From: Streptomyces sp. NBC_01431
GTDB lineage: Bacteria; Actinomycetota; Actinomycetes; Streptomycetales; Streptomycetaceae
Direction: 5' to 3'
NCBI RefSeq assembly: GCF_036231355.1
Contig: NZ_CP109496.1
Coordinates: forward strand, 1 to 64,000
DNA: 64,000 nucleotides
Positions 1 through 7,830 of the stretch are shown one piece after another. Position 1 is the first letter of the stretch; each line of letters starts with the position of its first letter. Below the pieces are notes generated by a model. It was not told where the DNA came from and did not search any database. It worked only from the letters and a program-made list of their open reading frames with translations. Position numbers and translations under genes: made by a program.

Positions 1-245
1 AGCGCTGCGCGCTGAGCAGAGAACCGACCCGCTCCGCGGGTCGTTCACCAGCACGCTGCGCTCCCTGGTGAACTGCATTGCTGCGCACGCAGTTGCCTCG
101 CTTTGCTCGGCTGCCCCCTTCGGGGGCTGAAGTCCTGCGCTTCGCTTAGGACTTGGCCTCGCGTTGCTCGGCCTAGCGGACTCGCTGCGCTCCCCCGCTG
201 GCTTTCCGGCTCCGCCTCCAAGCCCCTGGCCCGCTCCGCGGGCCT
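1..245. repeat. Tandem palindromes resembling a Streptomyces telomere
   Basis: About ten hairpins lie head to tail without a gene. Examples: AGCGC-TGC-GCGCT (1-13); CGACCCGC-TCC-GCGGGTCG (25-43); TTCACCAG pairing CTGGTGAA (44-51/65-72); AACTGC pairing GCAGTT (71-76/89-94); GCCCCC pairing GGGGGC (113-127); AAGTCCT pairing AGGACTT (130-136/148-154); AGCGG pairing CCGCT (175-199); GGCCCGC-TCC-GCGGGCC (228-244). Loops are repeatedly TGC, TCC or GCTGCGCT-like. Linear Streptomyces replicons end in such palindrome series, bound by terminal proteins. That this is a telomere, and that the window starts at or very near a physical end, is inference. Confidence 0.72.
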
Positions 246-502
246 GTCTGGCTAGAAGGGGCGGGGGTCTGTCTCGGGGCTGGCCAGGAGCATGGCTTGG
301 CACGGCCGAAGCGTTCACTGTGATGTACCCACCCCACGGGGCACATTGCTACCCAACTCTGAAAGCGCCTCAGATGGAGCATCTCTCCTCTCCCCGCCCG
401 GGTGACCGGCGTGTTCATCCTCACCACTGGATAGCCGTGCGGCAACCTAGACCAACTGCCGAACCAACCTCGACCACCTCCACATCAAAAGAGGAACCCC
501 AC

Positions 503-652
503 ATGCGCCATACCGCTGTAATCCTCCTCGGAACCCTCTGCATCTTCGGACTCACAACCACCACCGCATCCGCTGACGACACCCCCAACCCCGTCGTCGG
601 CATCGTCGGCGAAGTCGTCAGCGGCGTCGTCAAGATCGCCGGCCTCCGCTGA
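503..652 (+). CDS. Small secreted peptide, 49 aa
   Basis: The ATG at 503 follows a good ribosome site (GAGGAA, about 490-495). The product has a short N-terminus (MRHT), a hydrophobic stretch (residues 4-18) and an Ala-Ser-Ala-type cleavage site near residue 24, leaving a mature peptide of about 25 residues rich in Val and Gly (PVVGIVGEVVSGVV). It is presumably exported by Sec. No family is recognised; small secreted peptides of this build are common in Streptomyces. It is the first gene in from the telomere-like end. The longer frame open from 164 runs through the palindromes and is not credible. Confidence 0.55.
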   Translation: MRHTAVILLGTLCIFGLTTTTASADDTPNPVVGIVGEVVSGVVKIAGLR

Positions 653-1405
653 CACCTTGACACCCTCAACAAGGCGTACCGGTTCGTACTGTGAACGTCT
701 CTGCTGGTTCCATCCTATTTGATGCAGCATGTAGGTCCTTCGGATCGCGAGGAGCGCCGCAGGCACGAACAGCGGTATCGACGACGACCAGCGAAACTGC
801 ACGCTGCCCAACCAACCTGCGCAATCAGGCCCAAGGTAGGAACCTCCGCAGGCCAGGCCACTGCGAGGCCCGGACTCTGCGCAGATCCAGTGACTCCCAC
901 AGTCGCCGACCCGCTCAACCACACTGCACAACACCAGGTCAAAAGCATGACGACACCGCAGCTTCACCGACCGGCGACAGGAACCCGAACCACCGTCCCG
1001 CAGAAAGGCCATGACGACCACTCAGGCCCCCTCGCAGGCACGCCATGCCTCGCATCCACCACGGCCGCACAGACCCACCACAGCCGCGCGGACACCCCCT
1101 GGCCGCGCAATCCAACACCACACAACCCGATCCCCGCCGCACCCGCAGACCAAGCCCCCACCCTCCCTTTTTTGATCATTGGGCGCAGGGTCAGAACTCA
1201 CGAAACTGAGACAGCATCACCCCAGCTGCGATAAACGCCCAGGACAGCGATCCCACACCGATCTCTCACGTGCATGACAGTGCCCCCACACCCCGAAACA
1301 GCCCCCGACCAGCATCAACACACCAAAACCCACTGTCTCTCACACCACTGTCCCGAAACCGAGAGATCGCAGTCCTCGCCTTTCCCTGAGAGAAGGAAAC
1401 CACTG
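653..1405. other. No convincing gene
   Basis: Several overlapping frames are open on both strands, but none has a good ribosome site, a plausible protein composition or a recognisable motif. The stretch is C-rich on the plus strand with many CACC and CCGAC runs. Just before 1406 is a ribosome site (AGAAGGA, about 1391) that belongs to the VOC gene. Confidence 0.5.
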
Positions 1406-1831
1406 ATGGAATTCGCCACACCGGGTATGCGGCTGGCGTCCGTGGTACTGAACGTCTTCGATCTCGAGCAGTCGACCGGCTTCTACCAGGACGTTCTCGG
1501 TCTCCGGGTCAGGCTCACCACGTCCACCGCCGCGCTGCTGGTCGGTCTGGACGGCTCGCAGCTGTACCTGCGTTCACTGAGCCCGAGGGCCGACCACACC
1601 ACGTCGGGCATCGGCCTGCATGCCGCGATCTGGACGGCTCCCAGCGCGAAGGAGCTGCTGCGCTGTGAGCAGGTCCTCAAGGCGCGGGGTGCGCATGTCG
1701 CCACCGAGACGGTCGAGGGGTTTGTCCGGGTCGAGGGCAGCGACCCCAACGGCGTGCCGGTGGTGGTCACCCACCCCGGCCCTGACGAGGCCGAGATCTC
1801 GGAAATCATCAGCCGCGTCTACAGCTGGTAG
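1406..1831 (+). CDS. VOC (glyoxalase/bleomycin-resistance fold) family protein
   Basis: This 141-aa protein has the paired beta-alpha-beta-beta-beta layout of the vicinal oxygen chelate superfamily: LASVVLNVFDLEQSTGFYQ (residues about 9-27), GLRVRLTTSTAALLVGL, then a second half with HAAIWTA and a C-terminal EGSDPNGVPVVV strand typical of the fold. Members bind a metal and act in glyoxalase, dioxygenase or antibiotic-sequestering roles; the substrate cannot be told here. ATG 1406 was chosen because AGAAGGA lies 9 nt upstream; the in-frame start at 1274 lacks one. It stands alone between a gene-free stretch and a helicase remnant. Confidence 0.8.
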   Translation: MEFATPGMRLASVVLNVFDLEQSTGFYQDVLGLRVRLTTSTAALLVGLDGSQLYLRSLSPRADHTTSGIGLHAAIWTAPSAKELLRCEQVLKARGAHVATETVEGFVRVEGSDPNGVPVVVTHPGPDEAEISEIISRVYSW

Positions 1832-1989
1832 CGGCGCTTGCAGGCCCCGGCCACGGCGGGCGGGGCGCGGCCCGGGCGACCGCGGGGTTCGGTGGTCAGC
1901 TCGGCCGCCGTCGGCGCCGCGGGGGCTGCCCTTGGCGACGGTCAGCGGAACGCCGTGGTGCCGGATCCCGAGTTCCCTCCCCCAGCAGG

Positions 1990-2718
1990 GTGTACACCGC
2001 CGACGCGGGCTTCACGGAGAACTTGGCAGCCGCGCGCGCGTACTTGGCTGAGGCGGGCACGCTGGCCGTGCCCCGCCACGCCACCGCGCTCGACAAGCCG
2101 GTCGGGCAGTGGCTCACCAACTGCCGGCGCCCCGACGGACTCGGCAAGGACCCCAAGCGCGCCAAGGTCCGCGCCGAGCAACTCGCCGCGGTCGACCCGG
2201 AATGGAACCCCGCCCAGCTCGGGTGGACAGTCGATTGGCAGCGCCACCACGTCGGCCTCCAGGCCCTGCTGAACGCGGGGGCGCACGTGGCAGAGATCGT
2301 GCCCGGGGTGACCTGGCGCGGCGACGACATTGGACGCTGGCTCACCCGCCAACGGCGCGACTGGCACCGCCTCAACGCCGAGCAGCAGACCCGACTCGGC
2401 GCGCTCGGCATCGAGGCGGCCCCCGCCCCGACCCTCAAAACGACATCGACGTCGAACGGCTCGAAGAGCGGAACCGCGGCGGCCGGAGCTGCGCGGGGCG
2501 CCGCGGGGTTCCGGCGCGGCCTGGCCGCACTCGCCCAGTACATCGACCGTGAGCAGCGCACCGTGATCCCGCGTCAGCACACCGAACCCGTCGTCATCGA
2601 CGGCCAGGACCACAACGTACGACTCGGCGTATGGATCTCGAACCAGAAGAGCCGCCGCGACAAGCTGAACAGTGAACAGCTCGCCCAGCTCGCCGACCGC
2701 GGCATCGACTGGGCATAG
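1990..2718 (+). pseudogene. C-terminal remnant of a helicase with Helicase-Associated repeats
   Basis: The 242-aa frame contains Helicase-Associated (HA) repeats: aromatic and basic residues around VGQWLTNCRRPDGLGKDP (about residues 40-58), a second unit near WRGDDIGRWLTRQRRDWHRL, and a third near RLGVWISNQKSRRDKLNSEQ, each followed by L-x-x-L-G/D-I. HA repeats normally sit C-terminal to a superfamily 2 helicase core, as in helicases near Streptomyces linear-replicon ends. No Walker A or DEAH motif is present upstream, so the core has been lost. GTG 1990 is only the first available start. The position 2 kb from the telomere-like end fits a decayed terminal helicase. Confidence 0.6.
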
Positions 2719-2805
2719 GGCCGATAGAGTGACCCTGGTCCGGGGCGGGTGGCTGGCAACCCTGCCAGTGACGGAACGCTCGCTCCGGCCCGGACGCTCC
2801 GGCTA
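2719..2805. other. Short hairpin after the helicase remnant
   Basis: CTGGCA (2753-2758) pairs with TGCCAG (2763-2768) over an ACCC loop, within a GC-rich stretch. It could be a terminator or part of a larger structured RNA; no known RNA family is recognised. Confidence 0.25.
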
Positions 2806-2862
2806 GCTAGTGGTCACCGCTACGTCGGCTACAACCGGCGCGACACGCGCGGTCCGAAACCA
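2806..2862 (-). pseudogene. 5' fragment of a gene resembling the one at 14577-14894
   Basis: On the minus strand a GGAGG site and start codon are followed by MVSDRA and a stop after 18 codons. The sequence around 2850-2890 closely matches 14881-14921, where the same leader and VSDRD start an intact 105-codon frame. This is therefore a broken second copy in which only the leader and first few codons are left. Confidence 0.4.
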
Positions 2863-2985
2863 TGAACGCCTCCTCGAACCAGGGACCCGGGGCGGGCAGA
2901 TGAGCTGCTCCGCCCCAGTGCCCTTGGCCTCGTGCTCTATGCGCTGGGCACGTACAGGACAGGCACGGAAGTGCCTGCTGATGAA

Positions 2986-3363
2986 TTATTCGCGCCAGAG
3001 CGGGAATTCGTTCTGGATATCTCTTTTTTCTGGATCAATTTTGGGAGGGATCCAGTTGAGGGAACGAGCATGGAGCAGGAGGGCCTCGGGGATCTCTGCT
3101 CCATAGCGTTCGACGTAGTACGGATAGTCCCCCGGCCAAACCCAGACGCCATCAGTCATGAGCTGAAGCGTCCCGATCAGTGGGCCGTCGGAGTCTACGT
3201 GATCTCGCACTGGCATGGTCGAAGCCATCATCACGTGCGCTCCCCTGAGGTATCGAAGTATTCCTTCCGTCTCACCGGTGAACCTACCCAAGGAGTCGTT
3301 TAGTCTCGGCTGTCCCTCTGCTCCGTGGGGTAGCTCTGCATAAAATCCGACAAGCTCAAGCAC
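2986..3363 (-). CDS. Hypothetical acidic protein, 125 aa
   Basis: The start was set at GTG 3363 because GGGAGG lies 7 nt upstream; a TTG further out would add 17 residues. The protein begins VLELVGFYAELPHG and contains TDGVWVWPGDYPYYVERYGAEIP (about residues 69-91) and a conserved-looking LNWIPPKIDPEK end. It has no signal peptide or membrane segment. Base composition is clearly less GC-rich than the neighbours, suggesting recent acquisition. Size, composition and setting recall small immunity proteins of contact-toxin systems, but no family is recognised and no toxin lies beside it. Confidence 0.6.
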   Translation of the reverse strand: MLELVGFYAELPHGAEGQPRLNDSLGRFTGETEGILRYLRGAHVMMASTMPVRDHVDSDGPLIGTLQLMTDGVWVWPGDYPYYVERYGAEIPEALLLHARSLNWIPPKIDPEKRDIQNEFPLWRE

Positions 3364-3489
3364 GCTAGCGCCTCCCGCCAGGAAGGAAGATGTTCCATCT
3401 CCCTGTGTTTGCAAAAGGACTGTCGAGCGGCCCTATTCTGAATGTGTAGTTGCTGAGGATGTGAAGGTAGTCACTGGGGGCCATAACCT

Positions 3490-3781
3490 ACCGCCCCGCC
3501 GGAGACCGCCTCCAGGACTGGCTGAACACGACCCCCGCCGACACCCGCCTGCTCATCCTGGAATTCGGCGCCGGATTCAACACCCCCGGCGTCATCCGGT
3601 GGCCCGGAGAACACCTCACCCGCCGCTTCCCCACGCGCACCTCGTACGCGTCAACCCCACCCACCCGCAGCCCCCCGCCGACCTCGTCGACCGGGCCCTG
3701 CCGATCCCCGCCGACGCCGAGCACCTGCTCGACGCACTCGACGCGCCGCACCCGGCGCCCGACCCTACGGTGATCCCATGA
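3490..3781 (+). pseudogene. Frameshifted C-terminal piece of a SIR2-like protein
   Basis: One frame reads [20 protein letters not shown] then [20 protein letters not shown], the C-terminal signature of SIR2-family NAD-dependent deacylases (usually LELGVGFNTPG). Near 3630, after RRFP, the frame must shift by one base to continue as [20 protein letters not shown]. No N-terminal NAD-binding part lies upstream. The stop overlaps the next gene's ATG (ATGA at 3778), so the two were once translationally coupled. Confidence 0.55.
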
Positions 3782-4158
3782 GCGACCCCCAGCAGAACAA
3801 GGCCACCGCCAAGGCGTTCTACGACCTGATGTTCAACGAGTGCCGACCCGCCGAGGCGATCGACCGCTACGCCGGCGACACCTACATCCAGCACAACCCG
3901 CACGTCGCCGACGGCAAGCAGGCTTTCATCGACTACTTCGACCGCATGGCCGCCGAGTACCCCGGCAAACACGTCGAATACAAACGCGCCTTCGCCGAAG
4001 GCGACTACGTCATTCTGCACTGCCACCAGACCTGGCCTGCCGAGGAGTACGCAGGCATCGACATCTTCCGCTTCGACAGCAACGGCAAGATCGTCGAGCA
4101 CTGGGACGTCCTTCAGGTCATCCCGGCCGCCTCCAAGAACGACAACACCATGTTCTGA
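3778..4158 (+). CDS. SnoaL-like / NTF2-fold protein
   Basis: This 126-aa protein has the SnoaL-like pattern: an N-terminal helix ([20 protein letters not shown]), [16 protein letters not shown], then [20 protein letters not shown] and [17 protein letters not shown]. Members of this cone-shaped NTF2 fold include aldol-type polyketide cyclases and many orphan proteins of unknown substrate. His and Asp residues in the QHNPHVADG and EHWDVLQ segments lie where the family pocket is. It starts inside the stop of the SIR2-like remnant, so it may now be poorly translated unless another site is used. Confidence 0.82.
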   Translation: MSDPQQNKATAKAFYDLMFNECRPAEAIDRYAGDTYIQHNPHVADGKQAFIDYFDRMAAEYPGKHVEYKRAFAEGDYVILHCHQTWPAEEYAGIDIFRFDSNGKIVEHWDVLQVIPAASKNDNTMF

Positions 4159-4400
4159 CCAGCCCCAGCCCTTCCTGCCACGGCGACAAGAAAAGCCACG
4201 GCCACGACAGACACCACGGCGCTGATCAGCGAGAACGCACCGTCGCTCGCGAAGTACCCGAGATGGTCGGCCTGCTCGGTGCAGGCCCGCTTCACCTTCG
4301 CCACGTCGTCGCCGGCCAGGACGTGCGGCGTGTCCCGGGCTTCCACCAGCACCTCGGCGTTCGTGCGCACGTCGGCCAGCCCGCGCGCCGTGTGTTCCAC
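4113..4400 (-). CDS. Possible single-TM membrane protein
   Basis: The 95-aa frame reads as a polar, acidic helix-rich N-terminus (residues 1-55, with [19 protein letters not shown]) followed by one hydrophobic segment ([19 protein letters not shown], about 61-79). It overlaps the end of the SnoaL-like gene by 46 bases on the opposite strand. Amino-acid composition is natural rather than the Arg/Pro-rich type of shadow frames, but no ribosome site is clear and no family is recognised. It may be the decayed end of a longer gene. Confidence 0.35.
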   Translation of the reverse strand: MEHTARGLADVRTNAEVLVEARDTPHVLAGDDVAKVKRACTEQADHLGYFASDGAFSLISAVVSVVAVAFLVAVAGRAGAGQNMVLSFLEAAGMT

Positions 4401-4670
4401 GAAGAACCCCGGCTACGAGATCGGGCGGGACCGGCTCGGGCATCGCGAAGCCCCTTTCATGCGGACGCCAACGCGCCGACCCCAACCACTGATCGCCACT
4501 GGCCGGACCAGAACCAGGCAACCGACTACGCCCACTCCAGCGCCGTGCTGACCACAGACGGAGCTCCGACGCCGGGCGCATCAGCCGTCGGCTCAGGTCC
4601 AGAGGCAGCCTTCACCACCCGGAGAGGGGTCAGGCGCGTCGTCGGTTCTGCGAGGGCAGGGCGGTGGCTG

Positions 4671-5150
4671 TCATGCGACAGCTGCCGAGCCAGTCGATCC
4701 GAAGACTTCGTCGAATGGGTGCGCTTGTCCTGTGTATATGAGGTGGAAGGCGCCGCTGCGGTGGCGTAAGGCGTGGGCGCTGTAGTGGAGGACTTCGGCC
4801 GGGGTGAGGACTTTCAGGTCTCCGAAGACGTAGTACAGCGGTGTCGGGGCGTGGGCCGCGGTGAAGAGGAGGCCGGCGTTGACGGTGTCGGTGCTGATGG
4901 CGTAGCGGTCGGTGTCGGTGCTGGGCATGCGGTCTTTTGCGTCGATGGTGACGAGGTCGCTGCCGCGGGCGGCGATGAGGTCGGGGAACTGGCGCAGGGC
5001 GGAGCGGGTTCGGCGCAGGGCCTCGCACACAGCGGGTGGGTAGGTGCCTTGTCCGCAGGGGTGGACGGTCCAGCCGCGTGCGCGCAGAGCGGCTGCCACC
5101 CGCCGTTCGTGCGCATCGCCGACCGCCTTGCGGTCCTGCCACTGCCTCAC
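4671..5150 (-). CDS. Predicted PD-(D/E)XK-fold nuclease, 159 aa
   Basis: Counting from GTG 5150, the pattern is GDAHERRVAAALRARGWTV (E15 in the first helix), then QFPDLIAARGSDLVTIDAKDR, giving P56-D57 and D70-A-K72. This E...PD...(D/E)xK order with an intervening beta strand is the restriction-endonuclease-like fold. The C-terminal part (LLFTAAHAPTPLYYVFGDLK) carries the last core strands. GTG 5150 was preferred because an A/G-rich site precedes it and it leaves a proper divergent promoter gap to 5232; an ATG at 5222 is possible. It could be a repair, plasmid-stability or defence nuclease. No methylase is adjacent; the methyltransferase at 6434 is of a small-molecule type. Confidence 0.6.
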   Translation of the reverse strand: MRQWQDRKAVGDAHERRVAAALRARGWTVHPCGQGTYPPAVCEALRRTRSALRQFPDLIAARGSDLVTIDAKDRMPSTDTDRYAISTDTVNAGLLFTAAHAPTPLYYVFGDLKVLTPAEVLHYSAHALRHRSGAFHLIYTGQAHPFDEVFGSTGSAAVA

Positions 5151-5231
5151 TGCGGTTCCCCCTCGAGTAAGTCCCGAAAGCCACGCCCGTGATACGAAGC
5201 ATTCACTGTTCGTACTACCCATCCGGTAGCT

Positions 5232-6167
5232 ATGATGCCCCTCATGGCGGCATACGTTGACCCACGCTTTCGTCCCACGCTATGGCCGGGAACGCCCGTG
5301 CCCGCGCCGGAGTTGCGGCCCGTCCCCGGGGCACGAGCCGACGGCGAGTGGATCGTCTGGGAGCCCCATCTGCGATCCGAGGGAGAGACCGTTCCGCTGC
5401 CCGAGGACTTCTACCTGCGTGAATTCATGGAGCTCGACCCCGCGGATCTCAACGCCGTGGCCGCCCTCATGCGCACCTACGGATCCCTGGGCGGCAGCAT
5501 CGACAGCGGCAGCTGGGATGAGGAGGAGTACGAGCGACTGAAGGAGCTCACCGAGCGCGAACACCCGAGAAGCGGGACGTTCTGCCTTCACGGCGAACTG
5601 GCCACGCTGTACGTGACGCAGGCTCAGGCGGCCATCACTACCTGGCTGGCCCTGCGCCGCGAGGGCGGACTCGACACGCTCATCGAGCCGGAGGTGTGCG
5701 AGGAACAGCTGGCGCAGTGGCAGTCCGCGAACACGCATCGGGACGAGGCGTGGCCCCGCGATCTGGACCACATGCGCGAGATCGTCCTGGGAATGAGGAT
5801 CAGCGACCTGGTGGACGAGCTGAACGCCGCGCTCAAGCCGTTCAGCATCGGCATCGGCGGCCTGCCGGACCGCTACCCCAGCATCCTTTCGATCGTCTTC
5901 CTCCAGCTGTACAACCACCTCGCCGAAGACGCCACCATCCGCGAGTGCGCGAATGAGACCTGCCGCCGGAACTTCGTACGCCAGCGCGGCCGCGCCGAGT
6001 ACGGGCAAAACCGCACCAGCGGCATCAAGTACTGCACCCGCGAGTGCGCCCGTGCCCAGGCGCAGCGTGAACTCCGCCGGCGCCGCAAACAGCAGACTCT
6101 GCCGCTCCAGCAGCCAACCGATAACCCGAGTCCAGAGCCCGTCGGCCAGGCGGGAGACGAGCGATGA
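5232..6167 (+). CDS. Hypothetical protein with C-terminal CGNR-like zinc-binding motif
   Basis: This 311-aa protein has an N-terminal Pro-rich part, a largely helical middle (100-230) and a C-terminal cysteine cluster: [11 protein letters not shown] about 20 residues before [13 protein letters not shown], then a basic tail ([10 protein letters not shown]). The C-x4-C...C-x3-C arrangement resembles the CGNR-type zinc finger found at the end of many actinobacterial proteins of unknown function, likely a nucleic-acid-binding module. It is divergent from the nuclease at 4671. Its TGA overlaps the ATG at 6164. The start may be the internal ATG 12 bases later. Confidence 0.65.
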   Translation: MMPLMAAYVDPRFRPTLWPGTPVPAPELRPVPGARADGEWIVWEPHLRSEGETVPLPEDFYLREFMELDPADLNAVAALMRTYGSLGGSIDSGSWDEEEYERLKELTEREHPRSGTFCLHGELATLYVTQAQAAITTWLALRREGGLDTLIEPEVCEEQLAQWQSANTHRDEAWPRDLDHMREIVLGMRISDLVDELNAALKPFSIGIGGLPDRYPSILSIVFLQLYNHLAEDATIRECANETCRRNFVRQRGRAEYGQNRTSGIKYCTRECARAQAQRELRRRRKQQTLPLQQPTDNPSPEPVGQAGDER

Positions 6168-6420
6168 TCAGCCTGCGAGAACACCAGGCGGAGGCCGTCT
6201 CGCGGATCCGCACGCGGGCGGGATTCCCCGTACGCGCGTCTGCTCCCGCCCAGGGGCTGCGGGCAACGGTGGTCTCCGCGACTGGCTCCGGAAAGACGAT
6301 CACGGCCGCGGAGAACCGGGGCAAGCTGTGCTTCACCCCGACGTACGCGTCCTGGGCCAACCCGATCGAGGCCCACTTCGGACCATTGCGGCAGTTCACC
6401 ATCGCCAGGCGGCAACGTAC
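6164..6420 (+). pseudogene. Mosaic remnant: helicase N-terminus joined to a transposase C-terminal piece
   Basis: The frame begins [15 protein letters not shown] and continues to a Walker A (VVSATGSGKTITAAE, residues about 36-50), the start of the terminal-type superfamily 2 helicases of Streptomyces. It then jumps to FTPTYASWANPIEAHFGPL, the catalytic-Glu region of a DDE transposase (IS630/DDE-endonuclease type, usually SWLNxIE). It then runs in frame into the methyltransferase. The helicase half matches the missing front of proteins like the HA remnant at 1990-2718. Confidence 0.6.
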
Positions 6421-6433
6421 TACGGTGGGACAC

Positions 6434-7216
6434 ATGTCCGAGCTCTCCGTGCGGGATTTCTACGACGAGTTGGCCCACGAATACCACCTGATGTTCCGGG
6501 ACTGGGACGCGAGCATGGCCTACCAGGCCGAGGTATTGGGCGGGCTCGTCCGCCAATCTCTCGGCGCGGGACCGCACAGCGTCCTGGACTGCTCGTGCGG
6601 GATCGGCACCCAGGCCATCGGGCTGGCCCTGGCCGGGCACCAGGTCATCGGCAGCGACCTGAGCCCGGTCGCCGCCGCGCGCGCCGCCGCCGAGGCGGCG
6701 GCCCGGGGCAGCCGGCTTCCGGCCGCTGCGGCTGACATGCGCCAACTGCCGTTCAAAGAGACGTCATTCGACGTCGTCCTCTGCGCGGACAACTCGCTCC
6801 CGCACCTGCTCTCCGGGCAAGATCTCCGGGCGGCGCTCCTCGGCATGAGACGGGTGCTCCGAGACGACGGACTGCTGGTGATCACTGTCCGGGCCTATGA
6901 CGAGACGCGCCAGACCAGACCCACGGCGACACCTCCCCAGGTCTCGGAAACACGCGATGGCCAAGTGATCACCTTCCAGCTGTGGCACTGGCATGAAGAC
7001 GGCGAGCGCTACGACCTGGAGCACTTCCAGCTCATCCCCGCGGAGAACACCTGGCATGTCCGAGTCCGCCGGAGCACCTACTGGGCGCTGACGACGCCGC
7101 AGCTGACAGAGTTCGTGGCTGAAGCCGGTTTTACCAACATCACCTGGCACAGTCCGACCTCCAGCGGGTACTACCAGCCCGTGCTCACCGCACAGCGCGC
7201 TCCCTCAGCGCAGTAG
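6434..7216 (+). CDS. Class I SAM-dependent methyltransferase
   Basis: Starting at ATG 6434 (GGTGGGA just upstream) the 260-aa product shows the class I fold: FYDELAHEYHLMFRDW, motif I SVLDCSCGIGTQAIGLALAGH (about residues 47-67), motif II acidic SDLSPVAAARA, and motif IV FDVVLCADNSLPHL, followed by a GMRRVLRDDGLLVITVR strand. It methylates an unidentified small molecule or macromolecule. The frame is open upstream into the mosaic remnant, but the family start is at MSELSVRDFYDE, so the upstream part is not part of the enzyme. Confidence 0.82.
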   Translation: MSELSVRDFYDELAHEYHLMFRDWDASMAYQAEVLGGLVRQSLGAGPHSVLDCSCGIGTQAIGLALAGHQVIGSDLSPVAAARAAAEAAARGSRLPAAAADMRQLPFKETSFDVVLCADNSLPHLLSGQDLRAALLGMRRVLRDDGLLVITVRAYDETRQTRPTATPPQVSETRDGQVITFQLWHWHEDGERYDLEHFQLIPAENTWHVRVRRSTYWALTTPQLTEFVAEAGFTNITWHSPTSSGYYQPVLTAQRAPSAQ

Positions 7217-7344
7217 TCCAGATATCGGTTCCGCCCTGCCTGGCTTCCGTTCATCCATGGCAAACCGGTGAACGTTGCCGGTCACAGCACTAGCGATGCC
7301 GAAACGCCGGGGGCGCGCAGTCGTTGGCCAGCCTGAACCCAACC

Positions 7345-7380
7345 GGGCCCCGGGGATGTCATGGCTGATCCCCCGGGCCC
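7345..7380. terminator. Hairpin terminator downstream of the methyltransferase
   Basis: A stem of 12 paired positions out of 13 (7345-7357 with about 7367-7380, GGGCC...GGGAT against ATCCC...GGCCC) with a loop of about 9 nt lies 130 bases after the methyltransferase stop. The rest of 7217-7496 has no gene. Confidence 0.5.
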
Positions 7381-7496
7381 CGTGGTGTGTCCGACGCTCA
7401 ATCAGTTCTGCGTGCCGTCCGGGTTGGTGAGCCAGGTCCCGAAGCACGGTGCCGGGCGCTGGAGGCGCCGGGCCGGTGTCGTGAAGCGTCTCCTGG

Positions 7497-7796
7497 TCAG
7501 ACGGGATCGGTGAACGAAATCGGCTTGCCGGTGGCGTGGGCATAATCCACTTCCCTGCTCGTGGACTCGCCGATGTACCCACCAGGGTTGACGACCAGAA
7601 CCCGGTCTGCCAGGTCGATCTTGCGCAGGTGAAGGGCGGCCAGCGCCTTCTTCTGCTCGTCGGCGATCAACCCGTCTGCTTCGCCCGGCGCGACAACAAT
7701 GGCCCCGGCGAAGGTCAGATCACGATTCACCGCCCGCATCTCATCCACGAACCGGGCAGAGCCACAGATGCAGACGATTTCAGGTCGGTCAGGCAC
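7497..7796 (-). CDS. Rossmann-like protein of the nucleoside deoxyribosyltransferase/DUF4406 type
   Basis: This 99-aa protein opens with PEIVCICGSARFVDEMRAVN, a beta strand and glycine loop of the SLOG/deoxyribosyltransferase-like fold, and ends with KIDLADRVLVVNPGGYIGES then TSREVDYAHATGKPI, the conserved part in which a Ser/Glu pair lines the nucleotide pocket. Members are suspected nucleotide-processing or ligand-sensing enzymes. GTG 7796 is used. The IS630 element begins 34 bases upstream, so the native promoter has probably been cut off. Confidence 0.65.
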   Translation of the reverse strand: MPDRPEIVCICGSARFVDEMRAVNRDLTFAGAIVVAPGEADGLIADEQKKALAALHLRKIDLADRVLVVNPGGYIGESTSREVDYAHATGKPISFTDPV

Positions 7797-7830
7797 AGCT
7801 CAGCCTTTCGCTCGAACGGGACAGCACTAG

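Noticed and set aside
2719..2805. Possible riboswitch or structured RNA
   Set aside because: Only one short hairpin is convincing and no known RNA family's conserved bases are seen.
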